From an uncultured Colwellia sp. (GTDB lineage: Bacteria; Pseudomonadota; Gammaproteobacteria; Enterobacterales; Alteromonadaceae): a stretch of DNA of 64,000 nt. Below the pieces are notes generated by a model. That model was not told the origin of the DNA and did no database searches. It saw nothing but the letters and a program-made list of their open reading frames with translations. Position numbers and translations under genes: made by a program. The first letter of the stretch is position 1, and the number at the start of each line of letters is the position of its first letter. The stretch is taken from NCBI GenBank assembly GCA_913058395.1, contig CAJXQI010000017.1:1-64000 (forward strand), read 5' to 3'. This document shows, piece by piece, positions 18,095 through 27,290 of this stretch.

Positions 18095-19681
18095 TTAACT
18101 AAATTGGTTAGAGGTGTTTTTAGCGCCGCCTGCTTTAAGAGCATTTTCACCAGCAAAGTATTCTTTGTGATCATCACCCATATCAGAGCCTGACATGTTT
18201 TGATGTTTAACACAGGCGATACCCTGACGAATTTCTTTACGCTGCACACCTTCAACATAACCAAGCATTGCCGCATCACCAAAGTACTCTTTTGCTAGGT
18301 TATCAACAGACAATGCCGTTGTATGGTATGTAGGCAGTGTAATTAAATGATGGAAAATACCCGCTTCTCGTGCCGTATCTGATTGGAAGCTGCGAATTTT
18401 ATCGTCAGCTCTAGCAGATAGTTCTGATTCGTCATATTCAGCATTCATCAAGTCACCGCGAATATATGCAGAAACATCTTCACCCGCTTCAACCATGGCA
18501 TCATATGCTTGTTGACGGAAGTTTAGCGTCCAGTTGAATGATGGGCTGTTATTGTAAACAAGCTTAGCGTTTGGAATTTCTTTACGCACTTCGTTCATCA
18601 TTGCCGTAATATCGGCAACATTTGGAGTTGCAGTTTCAATCCACAGTAAATCAGCACCTGCTTTAATCGCTTCAATACTATCAAATACACAACGCTCTTC
18701 ACCCGTTCCTGCGCGGAATTGGTATAAACCAGAAGGTAAACGCTTAGGTCGAACAAGCTTACCGTCTCGGTTAAAGCATACATCGCCTTCAGCCATATCT
18801 GCTACGTCGATTTCTTCAACATCTAAGAAAGAGTTGTAAATATCGCCTTGATCACCAGGCTCTTTAACTACCGCGATTTCTTTCGTAAGACCAGCACCTT
18901 CAGAGTCAGTACGTGAAACGATAATACCGTTATCAATACCTAGCTCTAGGAATGCATGACGTAAGGCACGAATTTTAGAATGAAAGTCTGCATGAGGAAC
19001 CGTTACTTTACCGTCTTGGTGTCCACATTGTTTTTCATCGGCAACTTGGTTTTCAATTTGCAGAGCACAAGCACCCGCTTCAATCATTTGCTTAGCCATT
19101 AGGTAAGTCGCTTCAGCGTTACCAAAACCAGCATCAATATCAGCAATAATTGGAACAACGTGGGTTACATGGTTATCAATTTTATATTGGATTGCAGCTT
19201 TATCGCCTTCGCTTGCCGCATCTAGTTCACGGAAAAGGCCACCTAATTCACGCGCATCAGCTTGGCGTAGGAATGTGTAAAGCTCTTCTACCAAAGAGGC
19301 TACGCTAGTTTTTTCATGCATAGACTGATCTGGTAATGGACCAAACTCGCTGCGAAGTGCTGCAACCATCCAACCAGAAAGGTATAAGTAACGACGGTCA
19401 GTTTTACCTTCAAAGTGCTTTTTGATAGAAATCATTTTTTGTTGGCCAACAAAACCATGCCAACAACCTAAAGATTGAGTGTACTTAGAACTGTCAGCAT
19501 CATAGGCCGCCATATCATTACGCATAATATCAGCCGTGTATTGAGCGATCTCTAAACCAGTTTTAAATTTATTCTGCGCTCGCATACGAGCCACTGATTC
19601 TGGATTAATAGCATTCCAAGAGCTACCAGCTTGTTCCTTTATTGCTTTAACCGCTTCAATTGCACTTTGATAATTAGACAT
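18095..19681 (-). CDS. aceA: Isocitrate lyase
   Basis: The first enzyme of the glyoxylate shunt cleaves isocitrate to succinate and glyoxylate, allowing growth on acetate or fatty acids. The active-site motif KQCGH lies at 217-221 and DIDAGFGNAE at 181-190. At 528 residues it belongs to the long form found in Colwellia and Pseudomonas, not the 434-residue E. coli form. The start is ATG 19681 with GGAGAAA upstream; a 37-codon extension upstream is not believed. It is divergent from a LysR gene, with 332 bases between them for both promoters, and malate synthase lies past the cid genes. Confidence 0.96.
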   Translation of the reverse strand: MSNYQSAIEAVKAIKEQAGSSWNAINPESVARMRAQNKFKTGLEIAQYTADIMRNDMAAYDADSSKYTQSLGCWHGFVGQQKMISIKKHFEGKTDRRYLYLSGWMVAALRSEFGPLPDQSMHEKTSVASLVEELYTFLRQADARELGGLFRELDAASEGDKAAIQYKIDNHVTHVVPIIADIDAGFGNAEATYLMAKQMIEAGACALQIENQVADEKQCGHQDGKVTVPHADFHSKIRALRHAFLELGIDNGIIVSRTDSEGAGLTKEIAVVKEPGDQGDIYNSFLDVEEIDVADMAEGDVCFNRDGKLVRPKRLPSGLYQFRAGTGEERCVFDSIEAIKAGADLLWIETATPNVADITAMMNEVRKEIPNAKLVYNNSPSFNWTLNFRQQAYDAMVEAGEDVSAYIRGDLMNAEYDESELSARADDKIRSFQSDTAREAGIFHHLITLPTYHTTALSVDNLAKEYFGDAAMLGYVEGVQRKEIRQGIACVKHQNMSGSDMGDDHKEYFAGENALKAGGAKNTSNQFS

Positions 19682-20013
19682 AACACTTTCTCCAAAAAGT
19701 CTTAACTGACCATATTTATAATTTGGGTGATGTAACAAGCAATGTAAGCTGTCACACCGAACAACATAAATACTACTCCGCCAACAAAACATTTATGAAA
19801 TATATAATAGTTATCATCAGCATTCACATGAAAAATAGTAGTGTAATAACTCTAAGTAATAGTTAATTTAATCAATAACTAAAGATTTCATTTACTAATA
19901 ATATTAATTTGATTGAAACTAATATTAGGCTAATTATCGAGAAATTATCTTGATTATGTCCGTCACACATGACATAAGATTAAGTTATATTTTTTTATTA
20001 CATAATTGATTCT

Positions 20014-20949
20014 ATGAATATATCGAAAATTGACCTTAATCTACTTATCTATTTAGACGTATTACTAAGAGAAAAAAATGTTACACGTGCTGCGGGCCAA
20101 TTAAACATAACCCAACCAGCGATGAGTAATGGCTTAAAAAGGTTACGTACATTATTCAATGATCCCATTTTAGTGCGCACGTCTGATGGTATGGTGCCAA
20201 CAGAACGAGCACGAGCCTTAGCACCAGCTATTCGAAAAATTCTACTAGAACTAGAAGAAGCACTACAAGGTGAAGAAGAGTTCAACGAATTAAATAGCCA
20301 TCGTGTTTTTCGTATTATGGCCAGTGATTATGCGGCATCTACGTTATTGCCGCGTTTGCTAAAACGCATTAACCAAATTGCACCTAATGTCACCATCGAT
20401 ATCATGACGCCAAGCGACGTAACGTTTCACGATGTTGAAGCGGGAAAAATTGACATGGCGATCAACCGCTTCGATGAATTGCCTCAATCTTTTCATCAGA
20501 AAACCATTTGGCGTGACTCGTTCTCTTGTTTGTTAAGTGCAGATAATCCAGTTGTTTCAAAGTTCAACCTCAATACTTACTTATCAGCAAAGCATGTCTG
20601 GGTGTCTAAAACTGGCTTTGGTGTTGGTGTTGGTATGGACCCGAAAGATGTTCAGAAATTGGGCTGGGTTGATGAAGCGTTAGCTCGTTTAGGTAAAAAG
20701 CGAGATATCAAAGTATTCACCCGAAATTACCATGTTGCCATGCAATTAGCACTTGAAGATGAGTTAGTAGCCACCTTGCCAACTCGTGCCGCTTTAATTC
20801 ATAAATCAGATAGTAATTATACCATTCTTAAGCCGCCGTTTGATATTCCAGATATTGAACTGAAAATGATCTGGAGCCCCTTATTGCATCATGACGCCAG
20901 CCATATTTGGTTTAGACAATTAGTGATTGAAGCAGCAAATGAAGGTTAA
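20014..20949 (+). CDS. LysR-family transcriptional regulator
   Basis: The 311-residue protein has a winged helix-turn-helix at about 7-65 (LNLLIYLDVLLREKNVTRAA, then TQPAMSNGLKRLR) and a two-lobed effector domain from about 95. It is divergent from aceA and directly upstream of cidA-cidB. LysR regulators often control both the divergent and the downstream unit. In Bacillus and Staphylococcus, CidR controls cidAB in response to acetate. A link to acetate here is inference from this placement. Confidence 0.9.
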   Translation: MNISKIDLNLLIYLDVLLREKNVTRAAGQLNITQPAMSNGLKRLRTLFNDPILVRTSDGMVPTERARALAPAIRKILLELEEALQGEEEFNELNSHRVFRIMASDYAASTLLPRLLKRINQIAPNVTIDIMTPSDVTFHDVEAGKIDMAINRFDELPQSFHQKTIWRDSFSCLLSADNPVVSKFNLNTYLSAKHVWVSKTGFGVGVGMDPKDVQKLGWVDEALARLGKKRDIKVFTRNYHVAMQLALEDELVATLPTRAALIHKSDSNYTILKPPFDIPDIELKMIWSPLLHHDASHIWFRQLVIEAANEG

Positions 20950-20951
20950 AT

Positions 20952-21356
20952 TTGGCAAAGGAAAATACGGGCGTGAGCTTTAAGAAGTCTGAATTATTTA
21001 ATGCCGCCTACAGCGTTTTTGCTTTAATAAGCTGCGTTATTGTCGGCAGGTTGCTTGCTTATTATATTCCAATGCTACCTGGTAGTTTATACGGATTAAT
21101 AGTATTTACCCTCACCCTTCACTTTCGACTATTTGACGCAGATAGAATTAAAACAACGGTTATCTGGAGCATCAAGCATATGGGCGTATGCTTTGTTCCA
21201 GCTGGAGTTGGCATTATTAATCACCTTGATTTAATCAAGCAGCATGGTATCGCAATTATTGCTATCACATTTGTCACAACGTTTGTATTACTCACCGTTG
21301 TAGGTTTGCATTATCAGCGCTATGAAAGACATAAAAAGTCGTTATTAAAGCCATGA
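20952..21356 (+). CDS. CidA/LrgA family membrane protein
   Basis: The 134-residue protein has four predicted membrane helices and the family pattern LAYYIPMLPGSLYGLIVFTL followed by the HMGVCFVPAGVGI segment. It starts with TTG two bases after the LysR stop, with GAAGG six bases upstream; GTG at 20973 is a weaker alternative. CidA and LrgA resemble phage holins and affect murein hydrolase activity or export of small molecules. It overlaps cidB by four bases. Confidence 0.87.
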   Translation: MAKENTGVSFKKSELFNAAYSVFALISCVIVGRLLAYYIPMLPGSLYGLIVFTLTLHFRLFDADRIKTTVIWSIKHMGVCFVPAGVGIINHLDLIKQHGIAIIAITFVTTFVLLTVVGLHYQRYERHKKSLLKP

Positions 21357-22066
21357 GAGAATACTATTTCAACACGCTAATTTATGCTGCGCTCACCATT
21401 ATTTCGACTATTGGCCTTTATCAGATTATTGCCCTATTTCAGCACAAATTTAATACTATTTGGCTACAACCCATGTTGATTACTATTTTGAGCACCATTG
21501 GTATTTTATCTTGGCAAGAGATTAGTTTTAAAGATTATTTTGAAAGTTCGTGGGCATTAAACGCATTACTTGAACCTGCCGTTGTCGCGCTTGGTTTTCC
21601 GTTATACCAACATTTAGAAACGATTAAACGCCAATGGAAAAGTATTGTTTTTGTACTATTTACTGGTGCACTAATCGCCATTATCAGTAGTTTTCTTATT
21701 ACTATGGTATTAGTTGGTGATTATAGTATTTCCGTCGCACTATCACTCAAATCAGTTACAACACCTATTGCCATCGCCATCGCTGAGCAACTCGATGGTA
21801 ATGTTGCCATCACAGCTTTTGCCATTATTCTCGCAGGCTTCTTTGGTGCAATTATAGGTCCGCGTTGGTTAACTTTTATTAATGTCACATCACCTAAAGC
21901 CCAAGGCTTAGCCATTGGCGCGGCAAGCCATGCTATTGGTACCTCTATCGTTAGTAAAATTAGTCACGAACATACGGCATTTGCATCTCTTGCACTGATC
22001 GTTTCTGCGGTAATTACTGCTATTACCAGCCCGTTTATCATCACATTTTTAACTTCATTACTATAA
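21353..22066 (+). CDS. CidB/LrgB family membrane protein
   Basis: The 237-residue protein has six or seven membrane segments. The family signature SVALSLKSVTTPIAIAIAEQ is near 128 and GLAIGAASHAIGTSIV near 188. It is the standard partner of CidA/LrgA, with a four-base overlap. Family members have been linked to cell lysis control and to pyruvate or glycolate export. Its place between aceA and malate synthase fits a carbon-overflow role better than lysis, but this is inference. Confidence 0.88.
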   Translation: MREYYFNTLIYAALTIISTIGLYQIIALFQHKFNTIWLQPMLITILSTIGILSWQEISFKDYFESSWALNALLEPAVVALGFPLYQHLETIKRQWKSIVFVLFTGALIAIISSFLITMVLVGDYSISVALSLKSVTTPIAIAIAEQLDGNVAITAFAIILAGFFGAIIGPRWLTFINVTSPKAQGLAIGAASHAIGTSIVSKISHEHTAFASLALIVSAVITAITSPFIITFLTSLL

Positions 22067-22446
22067 CGGTTACTATTTGTAGCGGTTGCCTTTCGCAACG
22101 CATCCCATATTTGCATTACTTTTTCGTAATTTGACCAAAACTTCTTCGTTTCAAGGCCATGTTGCAAAACACATAAAATTCACAACATGAATACCAAACA
22201 TAAAAACAAACAATAACATGAATAAAGATAATATCTACTTAGCATAAAATCAAAATAAGCAGCCTAATAACAATGAGTTATAAAAACAAAAAGAAGTATC
22301 AATGAGAAAAACATCAATAGTACAGTGAAAACCTCAATTCGGTGCTATTGCATCACACCGCCAAACTTTCTACATTGCAGTGACTCGTGATCATATCTGC
22401 ATTCAATACGAGAAAACTTTCTTCAGACTTTCAAAACAGGTGCCCT
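22067..22446 (+). promoter_or_regulatory. Gap between cidB and malate synthase
   Basis: GCGGTTGC-ctttc-GCAACGC at about 22082-22101 can fold as a weak hairpin after cidB. The rest is AT-rich and should hold the malate synthase promoter. No operator is recognised. Confidence 0.3.
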
Positions 22447-24627
22447 ATGACAACAAGAATTTCCATTGCCAATATGCAAGTTGCGCAAAATCTATATAAC
22501 TTTATAGAATCAAGTGTTTTACCAGGTACCGAAATAACCTCTGAAAAGTTTTGGAGTGGCTTTTCTGATTTAGTAAATGACTTAAGCCCAAAAAATAAAG
22601 CCTTGTTAGCCACTCGCGAAACACTGCAACAGCAAATTGGCCAGTATCACCAAAAGCATCAAGGCGCTGCTTTTAACTTTTCTGCATACAAAAGCTTCCT
22701 AAAAGAAATAGGCTATTTAGCAGCAGATGTTGGTGATTTTTCTATATCAACGACACAAGTTGATGCCGAGCTAGCAACAATGGCAGGCCCACAATTAGTT
22801 GTTCCGGTAATGAATGCACGCTTTGCTTTAAATGCGGTGAATGCTAGATGGGGGAGCTTATATGACGCTTTATATGGCTCAGATGTTATCACCGAAGAAA
22901 ACGGCGCTGAGAAATCAAAGCACTATAACCCTGCACGTGGTGCAAAAGTTGTCGCTTTCGCGCGTGATTTTTTAGACCAAACACTACCACTAACTAACGG
23001 TTCACATGGCGATGCAGAAAAATACCAAATTAGTAATGGCACACTTACCGTCACATTAAATAACGGCGAACTAAGCTATTTACAGAATCCTGAGTTACTT
23101 ATCGGCTTAAATGGCACAAATGATTCACCGACTGAATTATTGTTTAAACATCACGGTTTACTGTTTGCTGTAGAGTTTAATGCTAACAGCCCAATCGCGA
23201 AAACCGACCCTGCTGGCATTAGCGATATTAATATTGAATCAGCACTAACCACTATTATGGATTGTGAAGACTCTGTCGCCGCGGTTGATGCTGATGACAA
23301 ACTTATTGCTTATCAAAACTGGCTTGGTCTAAATCAAGGTACATTATCTGAATCATTTGAAAAGGCGGGTAATAAAGTTACCCGTAAAATGCAGCAAGAT
23401 AAGCAATACCAAGCACTTAACGGTGAAGAATTTAGCGTAAAAAGTAGAAGTTTGATGTTTGTTCGTAATGTCGGCCACTTAATGACCAATAACGCTATTA
23501 TTGATCAAACTGGCAATGAAATTCCTGAAGGCATCATGGACGCGGTTATTACTTCATTAATCGCCTTACATGATATTCGTTCGCAGCAACCGTCAACAAC
23601 TCATCTGCAAAATAGCCAAGCGGGTTCTATTTATATCGTAAAACCTAAAATGCATGGCCCTGAAGAAGTAGCGTTTGCTAATGAGCTATTTCAACGAGTT
23701 GAAGATTTATTATCATTGCCGCGTAATACCATCAAAATGGGTATTATGGATGAAGAACGTCGTACTAGTATTAACTTAAAAGCTTGTGTACATGCAGCAA
23801 GAGAACGTGTGGTATTTATCAATACTGGCTTTTTGGACCGAACGGGTGATGAAATTCATACTTCAATGTTAGCAGGCCCAATGGCAAGAAAAGCTGATAT
23901 TAAACTAACCAAATGGATTTCGGCCTATGAAGATAATAACGTTGATGTTGGCCTTGCTTGTGGTTTTAGTGGCAAAGCGCAAATAGGTAAAGGTATGTGG
24001 CCGGTACCGGATCAAATGGCCAATATGTTAGCAACAAAAATTAACCATGTTGAAGCTGGCGCAAATACCGCTTGGGTACCTTCCCCTACTGCGGCAACGT
24101 TACATGCATTGCATTACCATAAAATTGATGTATTTAACTTACAGCAGCAACTTAAAACCCGTACGTCTGCCAATGTCGACGATATTTTAACTATTCCTTT
24201 AGCCGATAATCCGCACTGGACAGAACAAGAAATATCTGACGAATTGGATAACAATGCTCAAGGTATTTTAGGTTATGTTGTTCGATGGATTGATCAAGGT
24301 GTTGGCTGTTCAAAAGTACCTGATATTAATGATGTTGGCTTAATGGAAGACCGTGCAACCTTACGAATTTCTAGCCAACATATGGCAAACTGGTTAATGC
24401 ACAGCATTTGTACCCCTGAACAAGTGCTAACAAGCATGAAGAAAATGGCTAAGGTCGTTGATCAACAAAATCAACTAGATTCCAGCTATCAAGCAATGGC
24501 CGAAAATTTCGATGAAAACATTGCTTTTCAAACCGCATTGTCATTAGTGTTTCAAGGTCATGAACAACCAAATGGTTACACTGAGCCTTTATTACATAAA
24601 AATAGAATAATTTTCAAAACAAAATAA
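22447..24627 (+). CDS. glcB: Malate synthase G
   Basis: The 726-residue monomeric enzyme condenses glyoxylate with acetyl-CoA to malate, the second step of the glyoxylate shunt. The family pattern includes LNAVNARWGSLYDALYGSD, TTIMDCEDSVAAVDADDK with magnesium-binding acids, IKMGIMDEERRTSINL with catalytic and substrate residues, and GKGMWPVPDQMANML. The length fits the G form rather than the 530-residue A form. The start is ATG 22447; a 20-codon upstream extension is unlikely. It pairs functionally with aceA. Confidence 0.95.
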   Translation: MTTRISIANMQVAQNLYNFIESSVLPGTEITSEKFWSGFSDLVNDLSPKNKALLATRETLQQQIGQYHQKHQGAAFNFSAYKSFLKEIGYLAADVGDFSISTTQVDAELATMAGPQLVVPVMNARFALNAVNARWGSLYDALYGSDVITEENGAEKSKHYNPARGAKVVAFARDFLDQTLPLTNGSHGDAEKYQISNGTLTVTLNNGELSYLQNPELLIGLNGTNDSPTELLFKHHGLLFAVEFNANSPIAKTDPAGISDINIESALTTIMDCEDSVAAVDADDKLIAYQNWLGLNQGTLSESFEKAGNKVTRKMQQDKQYQALNGEEFSVKSRSLMFVRNVGHLMTNNAIIDQTGNEIPEGIMDAVITSLIALHDIRSQQPSTTHLQNSQAGSIYIVKPKMHGPEEVAFANELFQRVEDLLSLPRNTIKMGIMDEERRTSINLKACVHAARERVVFINTGFLDRTGDEIHTSMLAGPMARKADIKLTKWISAYEDNNVDVGLACGFSGKAQIGKGMWPVPDQMANMLATKINHVEAGANTAWVPSPTAATLHALHYHKIDVFNLQQQLKTRTSANVDDILTIPLADNPHWTEQEISDELDNNAQGILGYVVRWIDQGVGCSKVPDINDVGLMEDRATLRISSQHMANWLMHSICTPEQVLTSMKKMAKVVDQQNQLDSSYQAMAENFDENIAFQTALSLVFQGHEQPNGYTEPLLHKNRIIFKTK

Positions 24628-24649
24628 ACAGCATTGAAAAGCAAAGAGA

Positions 24650-24686
24650 AAAAGATCATTTGGCAGTAGCCTAATGATCTTTTTTG
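24650..24686 (+). terminator. Terminator after malate synthase
   Basis: AAAAGATCATT pairs with AATGATCTTTT, with GGC/GCC in the inner stem, followed by T6. Confidence 0.85.
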
Positions 24687-24746
24687 ACTTGTGTGTTGTT
24701 GATATTCAATCACTCATATTTTATTTGTAAAAATTTATTTAAATAA

Positions 24747-24765
24747 AATGAAAGTTATTTTCATT
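24747..24765. promoter_or_regulatory. Possible Fur-like palindrome
   Basis: AATGAAAGTTATTTTCATT is a perfect dyad (AATGAAA/TTTCATT). It matches 12 of the 14 fixed positions of the 7-1-7 Fur consensus. It lies 265 bases upstream of the secreted protein gene. A second dyad ACTTGTT/AACAAGT follows at 24768-24789. It could serve another regulator. Confidence 0.4.
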
Positions 24766-24836
24766 ACACTTGTTCTTATTATAACAAGTTGTTTGTAAAT
24801 CGACCAAAACATAAAGTGTATTTAAAGGAAAAGCCC

Positions 24837-24863
24837 ATGGTGCTTGCTATAGCGGATAATTAA
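24837..24863 (+). CDS. Possible eight-codon upstream reading frame
   Basis: AAAGGA lies seven bases before ATG in an otherwise empty leader. The frame encodes MVLAIADN and stops, and a hairpin CTGTTG/CAACAG follows at 24874-24897. It could be a leader peptide for the secreted protein gene at 25012, but such short frames also occur by chance. Confidence 0.25.
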   Translation: MVLAIADN

Positions 24864-25011
24864 ATAATTTTTGCTGTTGGTCGGATAAAATCAACAGTTT
24901 ATCTTATTGCTATCGCACAAAGGCAAAATCCATTCTATATTGATTTGTAACACAATGGTACAATCATTACTTCAGGGAATGATCAGGACAGATATTGATG
25001 AGGAATGCAAA

Positions 25012-25515
25012 ATGAACAGTTCTACTAAAATTAGCTTAGTTAGCTCTATTTTTGTTATCACAGGGTTATGTGGTTCACTTTCATATGCAGCACCTAACGT
25101 TGAAAGTGCATCGGAGCTCAATATTGCCGAAATGCGTGCCAACACTCAGAATATATCAATGAATAGTAGTGTCAATGATATTACCTATAGCTATGCGTAC
25201 CCTAGTATTACCAGTGAAGTATTTGCTAGCAATAAGAAAATTAATATACCTTCATTTTCGAATATTTCACGTCAACCTTTACAAGGTATCCAAGTCGCAG
25301 ATTTTGCACGTATTGATCCAAATAGATTGCAAAAGAAAAATGCAATCTTTGAGTTTGCAGCTAAATTCAACGATAAATTACAGCAAATACTAGCCATTTT
25401 TGATTTTTCTTCTTCTAAGGCGATAACGAATAAAGAAAGTACCAGCCAACAAAGCCAAAAAAGAAAAGTCCACTTACAAAGCAATATAGGTAATTGTATT
25501 GCTAGTAAAAAATAG
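25012..25515 (+). CDS. Secreted protein of unknown function
   Basis: The 167-residue protein has a clear signal peptide (SLVSSIFVITGLCGSLSYA, cleavage before AP). The mature part is polar, with no cysteine until near the end (IGNCIASKK). I recognise no family. The start ATG 25012 is chosen for its AGGA site and for the signal peptide at the N-terminus; 35 codons upstream are open but unlikely. It is convergent with the ECF operon and shares a terminator with it. Confidence 0.7.
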   Translation: MNSSTKISLVSSIFVITGLCGSLSYAAPNVESASELNIAEMRANTQNISMNSSVNDITYSYAYPSITSEVFASNKKINIPSFSNISRQPLQGIQVADFARIDPNRLQKKNAIFEFAAKFNDKLQQILAIFDFSSSKAITNKESTSQQSQKRKVHLQSNIGNCIASKK

Positions 25516-25559
25516 CAAACTTACTGCTAGCTAATTACGGTATTGAACCTTATAAAAAC

Positions 25560-25586
25560 AAAAAAGCCGCTATTGCGGCTTTTTTA
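25560..25586. terminator. Bidirectional terminator between convergent genes
   Basis: AAAAAGCCGC-tatt-GCGGCTTTTT, with A and T runs on both sides, lies between the secreted protein gene and the coiled-coil gene. Confidence 0.9.
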
Positions 25587-25634
25587 ATGTCCAATGATTA
25601 ATACTTAACTTAAACAACCTAAACTCGCTGACAA

Positions 25635-26570
25635 TTAAAATTGATACCTTTGACCTTTTTTCATTAACATTGCTGAATCAATTTTATCTGCAGAACAACT
25701 AGCAATATCTTTTTTGCTAAAAACAAGAATACTATCTTTATATCGACCACCTGACTTATCACCCGCAGATTTAAAAATAACACTGACATGTTCATCTTTC
25801 GGTAGTGCTTTCAAACCGTTACCATATAAGCATAAAGTTTCAGTCAAACTTGCAGTTAATTTTTCATAATAACTCATACGCTCTTTTGCTCTGTCAGCTT
25901 GCTGAGCTTTCTGCTCCGCAATCACCTTGCTACTTTTCTGCGCTATTTGTCGTTTGCTCGCCTGTAACTTTTCTGCTTGCTCAGTAAGCTTACTTAACTC
26001 TGCTTTAAGTTCTTCTTTACGCTCATCATTAGCACGAGCAAGTTGATAAGTTAAATCGCGCTTTTCACGTTCAACATCTTTAATGCGATAAGCTAGGTTA
26101 CGTTGTTCCTCTCTTAACTCACGGTTTCTTTCTCGACCATGTTCAAAAATCTCCATCGCTCTTTCGTAGCCATTAGCCGCAGACTCTAACGCATGAGTCA
26201 CCGTTTCATTAATATCTATATTAAAATTTTCTTCAAAATCGTCGTTAACCGAAGGGGCTATTGGTGCAACGGGCATTTCTGGCATGGTGAAATTAAAATT
26301 ATAATTGCCCCATTGACGATTACTCGCAGCCGAACTAATGGTGAAAACAACCCCTTGACCACGTAAATACGTACTTTGAATGCTACTGATTTTCGAGCGC
26401 TGACCTGCTGATTTGTCGGACACAGACGATTTAATAATATCACTCATAATTGACAGTTGTTTGTGCATACCTTGATACTGTGAATTATTCTGCTCTGCTG
26501 CAAAACTTGCACCTGTCGCTAGCAAACAAGGTAAAACGATTGCCGATGAAAATAACTTAAATTTATTCAT
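25635..26570 (-). CDS. Periplasmic coiled-coil protein of the ECF sigma operon
   Basis: The 311-residue protein has a signal peptide (FSSAIVLPCLLATGASFAA). A polar region follows, then a long charged coiled coil at about 135-225, rich in Arg, Glu and Lys (REEQRNLAYRIKDVEREK). The C-terminal domain has two Cys residues (LCLYGNG and IASCSADK) that could form a disulfide. It lies three bases after the anti-sigma gene, so it is the third gene of the sigma operon. The family is not recognised; a stress-sensing or envelope-maintenance role is inferred from the operon only. Confidence 0.75.
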   Translation of the reverse strand: MNKFKLFSSAIVLPCLLATGASFAAEQNNSQYQGMHKQLSIMSDIIKSSVSDKSAGQRSKISSIQSTYLRGQGVVFTISSAASNRQWGNYNFNFTMPEMPVAPIAPSVNDDFEENFNIDINETVTHALESAANGYERAMEIFEHGRERNRELREEQRNLAYRIKDVEREKRDLTYQLARANDERKEELKAELSKLTEQAEKLQASKRQIAQKSSKVIAEQKAQQADRAKERMSYYEKLTASLTETLCLYGNGLKALPKDEHVSVIFKSAGDKSGGRYKDSILVFSKKDIASCSADKIDSAMLMKKGQRYQF

Positions 26571-26573
26571 ATC

Positions 26574-27290
26574 CTACTCCTCAGAAGTCCAATTAACCGG
26601 TGTGGCTTTAGTCTCACCTTGATGTAAACCAAAACTATTAGTGTTATCACGCTGGTTAGTCTTATTATATTTAATTGCTTGTTCAAGCTGTTGATATTTA
26701 ATTTTTTGATCAAGCACATCATCTTTTCGCTGCGCATTGATATATTGAATAAAGTCGCTAATATCTTCTTTTCGCTCTTGTCGAGATGCGCCAATAATAT
26801 AGCTCGCTAGTTGTAAATTACTGTCTTGTTGCTGCACTTTAATATCGGCAGCATAATTTGCTAAAACCACTTGTTGTTCTTGCGCAAAGCCCCGTAGTTT
26901 TTCGTCAACTAACTTTTCTATTTGCTTATCTTGTTGCTGCGCATTATTGCCAGCAAAACTTAATAAAACACCGCCATCTTGCATGACCAATTCGACTTTA
27001 AATAACACCAATGCCATCGCAAACATTGAAAAAGCCATCGACATTGCCGGTAAACCACGCCACTGCCAAAAAGGTACTTTATCGCTTTGAAAACCACTCG
27101 CTCGATCCCAAGTTGGCACATCAACTTCGCTCGAAATTTCTACTTGATGCTCAATGAAGTGAGCTGTATTTTTTCGTTCTTGCCAATTTGAATGACTATC
27201 TAATTCATTATTTAACGTATCATCATCTGACTTGCCATCAAGCCAGTTAGCAAATGCTTTCTCTTGCTCTAACTCTTCATTATTTGACAT
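26574..27290 (-). CDS. Anti-sigma factor, membrane-anchored
   Basis: The 238-residue protein has an acidic cytoplasmic N-terminus (about 1-75, with FANWLDGKSDDDTLNNELDS like anti-sigma N-domains), one membrane helix at about 80-100 (AMSMAFSMFAMALVLFKVEL), and a Gln-rich, probably coiled-coil periplasmic part. It overlaps the sigma gene by 11 bases. Size, topology and context support binding and holding of the adjacent ECF sigma; no direct sequence family is certain. Confidence 0.75.
   Translation of the reverse strand: MSNNEELEQEKAFANWLDGKSDDDTLNNELDSHSNWQERKNTAHFIEHQVEISSEVDVPTWDRASGFQSDKVPFWQWRGLPAMSMAFSMFAMALVLFKVELVMQDGGVLLSFAGNNAQQQDKQIEKLVDEKLRGFAQEQQVVLANYAADIKVQQQDSNLQLASYIIGASRQERKEDISDFIQYINAQRKDDVLDQKIKYQQLEQAIKYNKTNQRDNTNSFGLHQGETKATPVNWTSEE

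Noticed and set aside
19682-19792. 37-codon N-terminal extension of isocitrate lyase
   Set aside because: It is not similar to the family, and ATG 19681 has a clear GGAGAAA site and gives the known 528-residue length.
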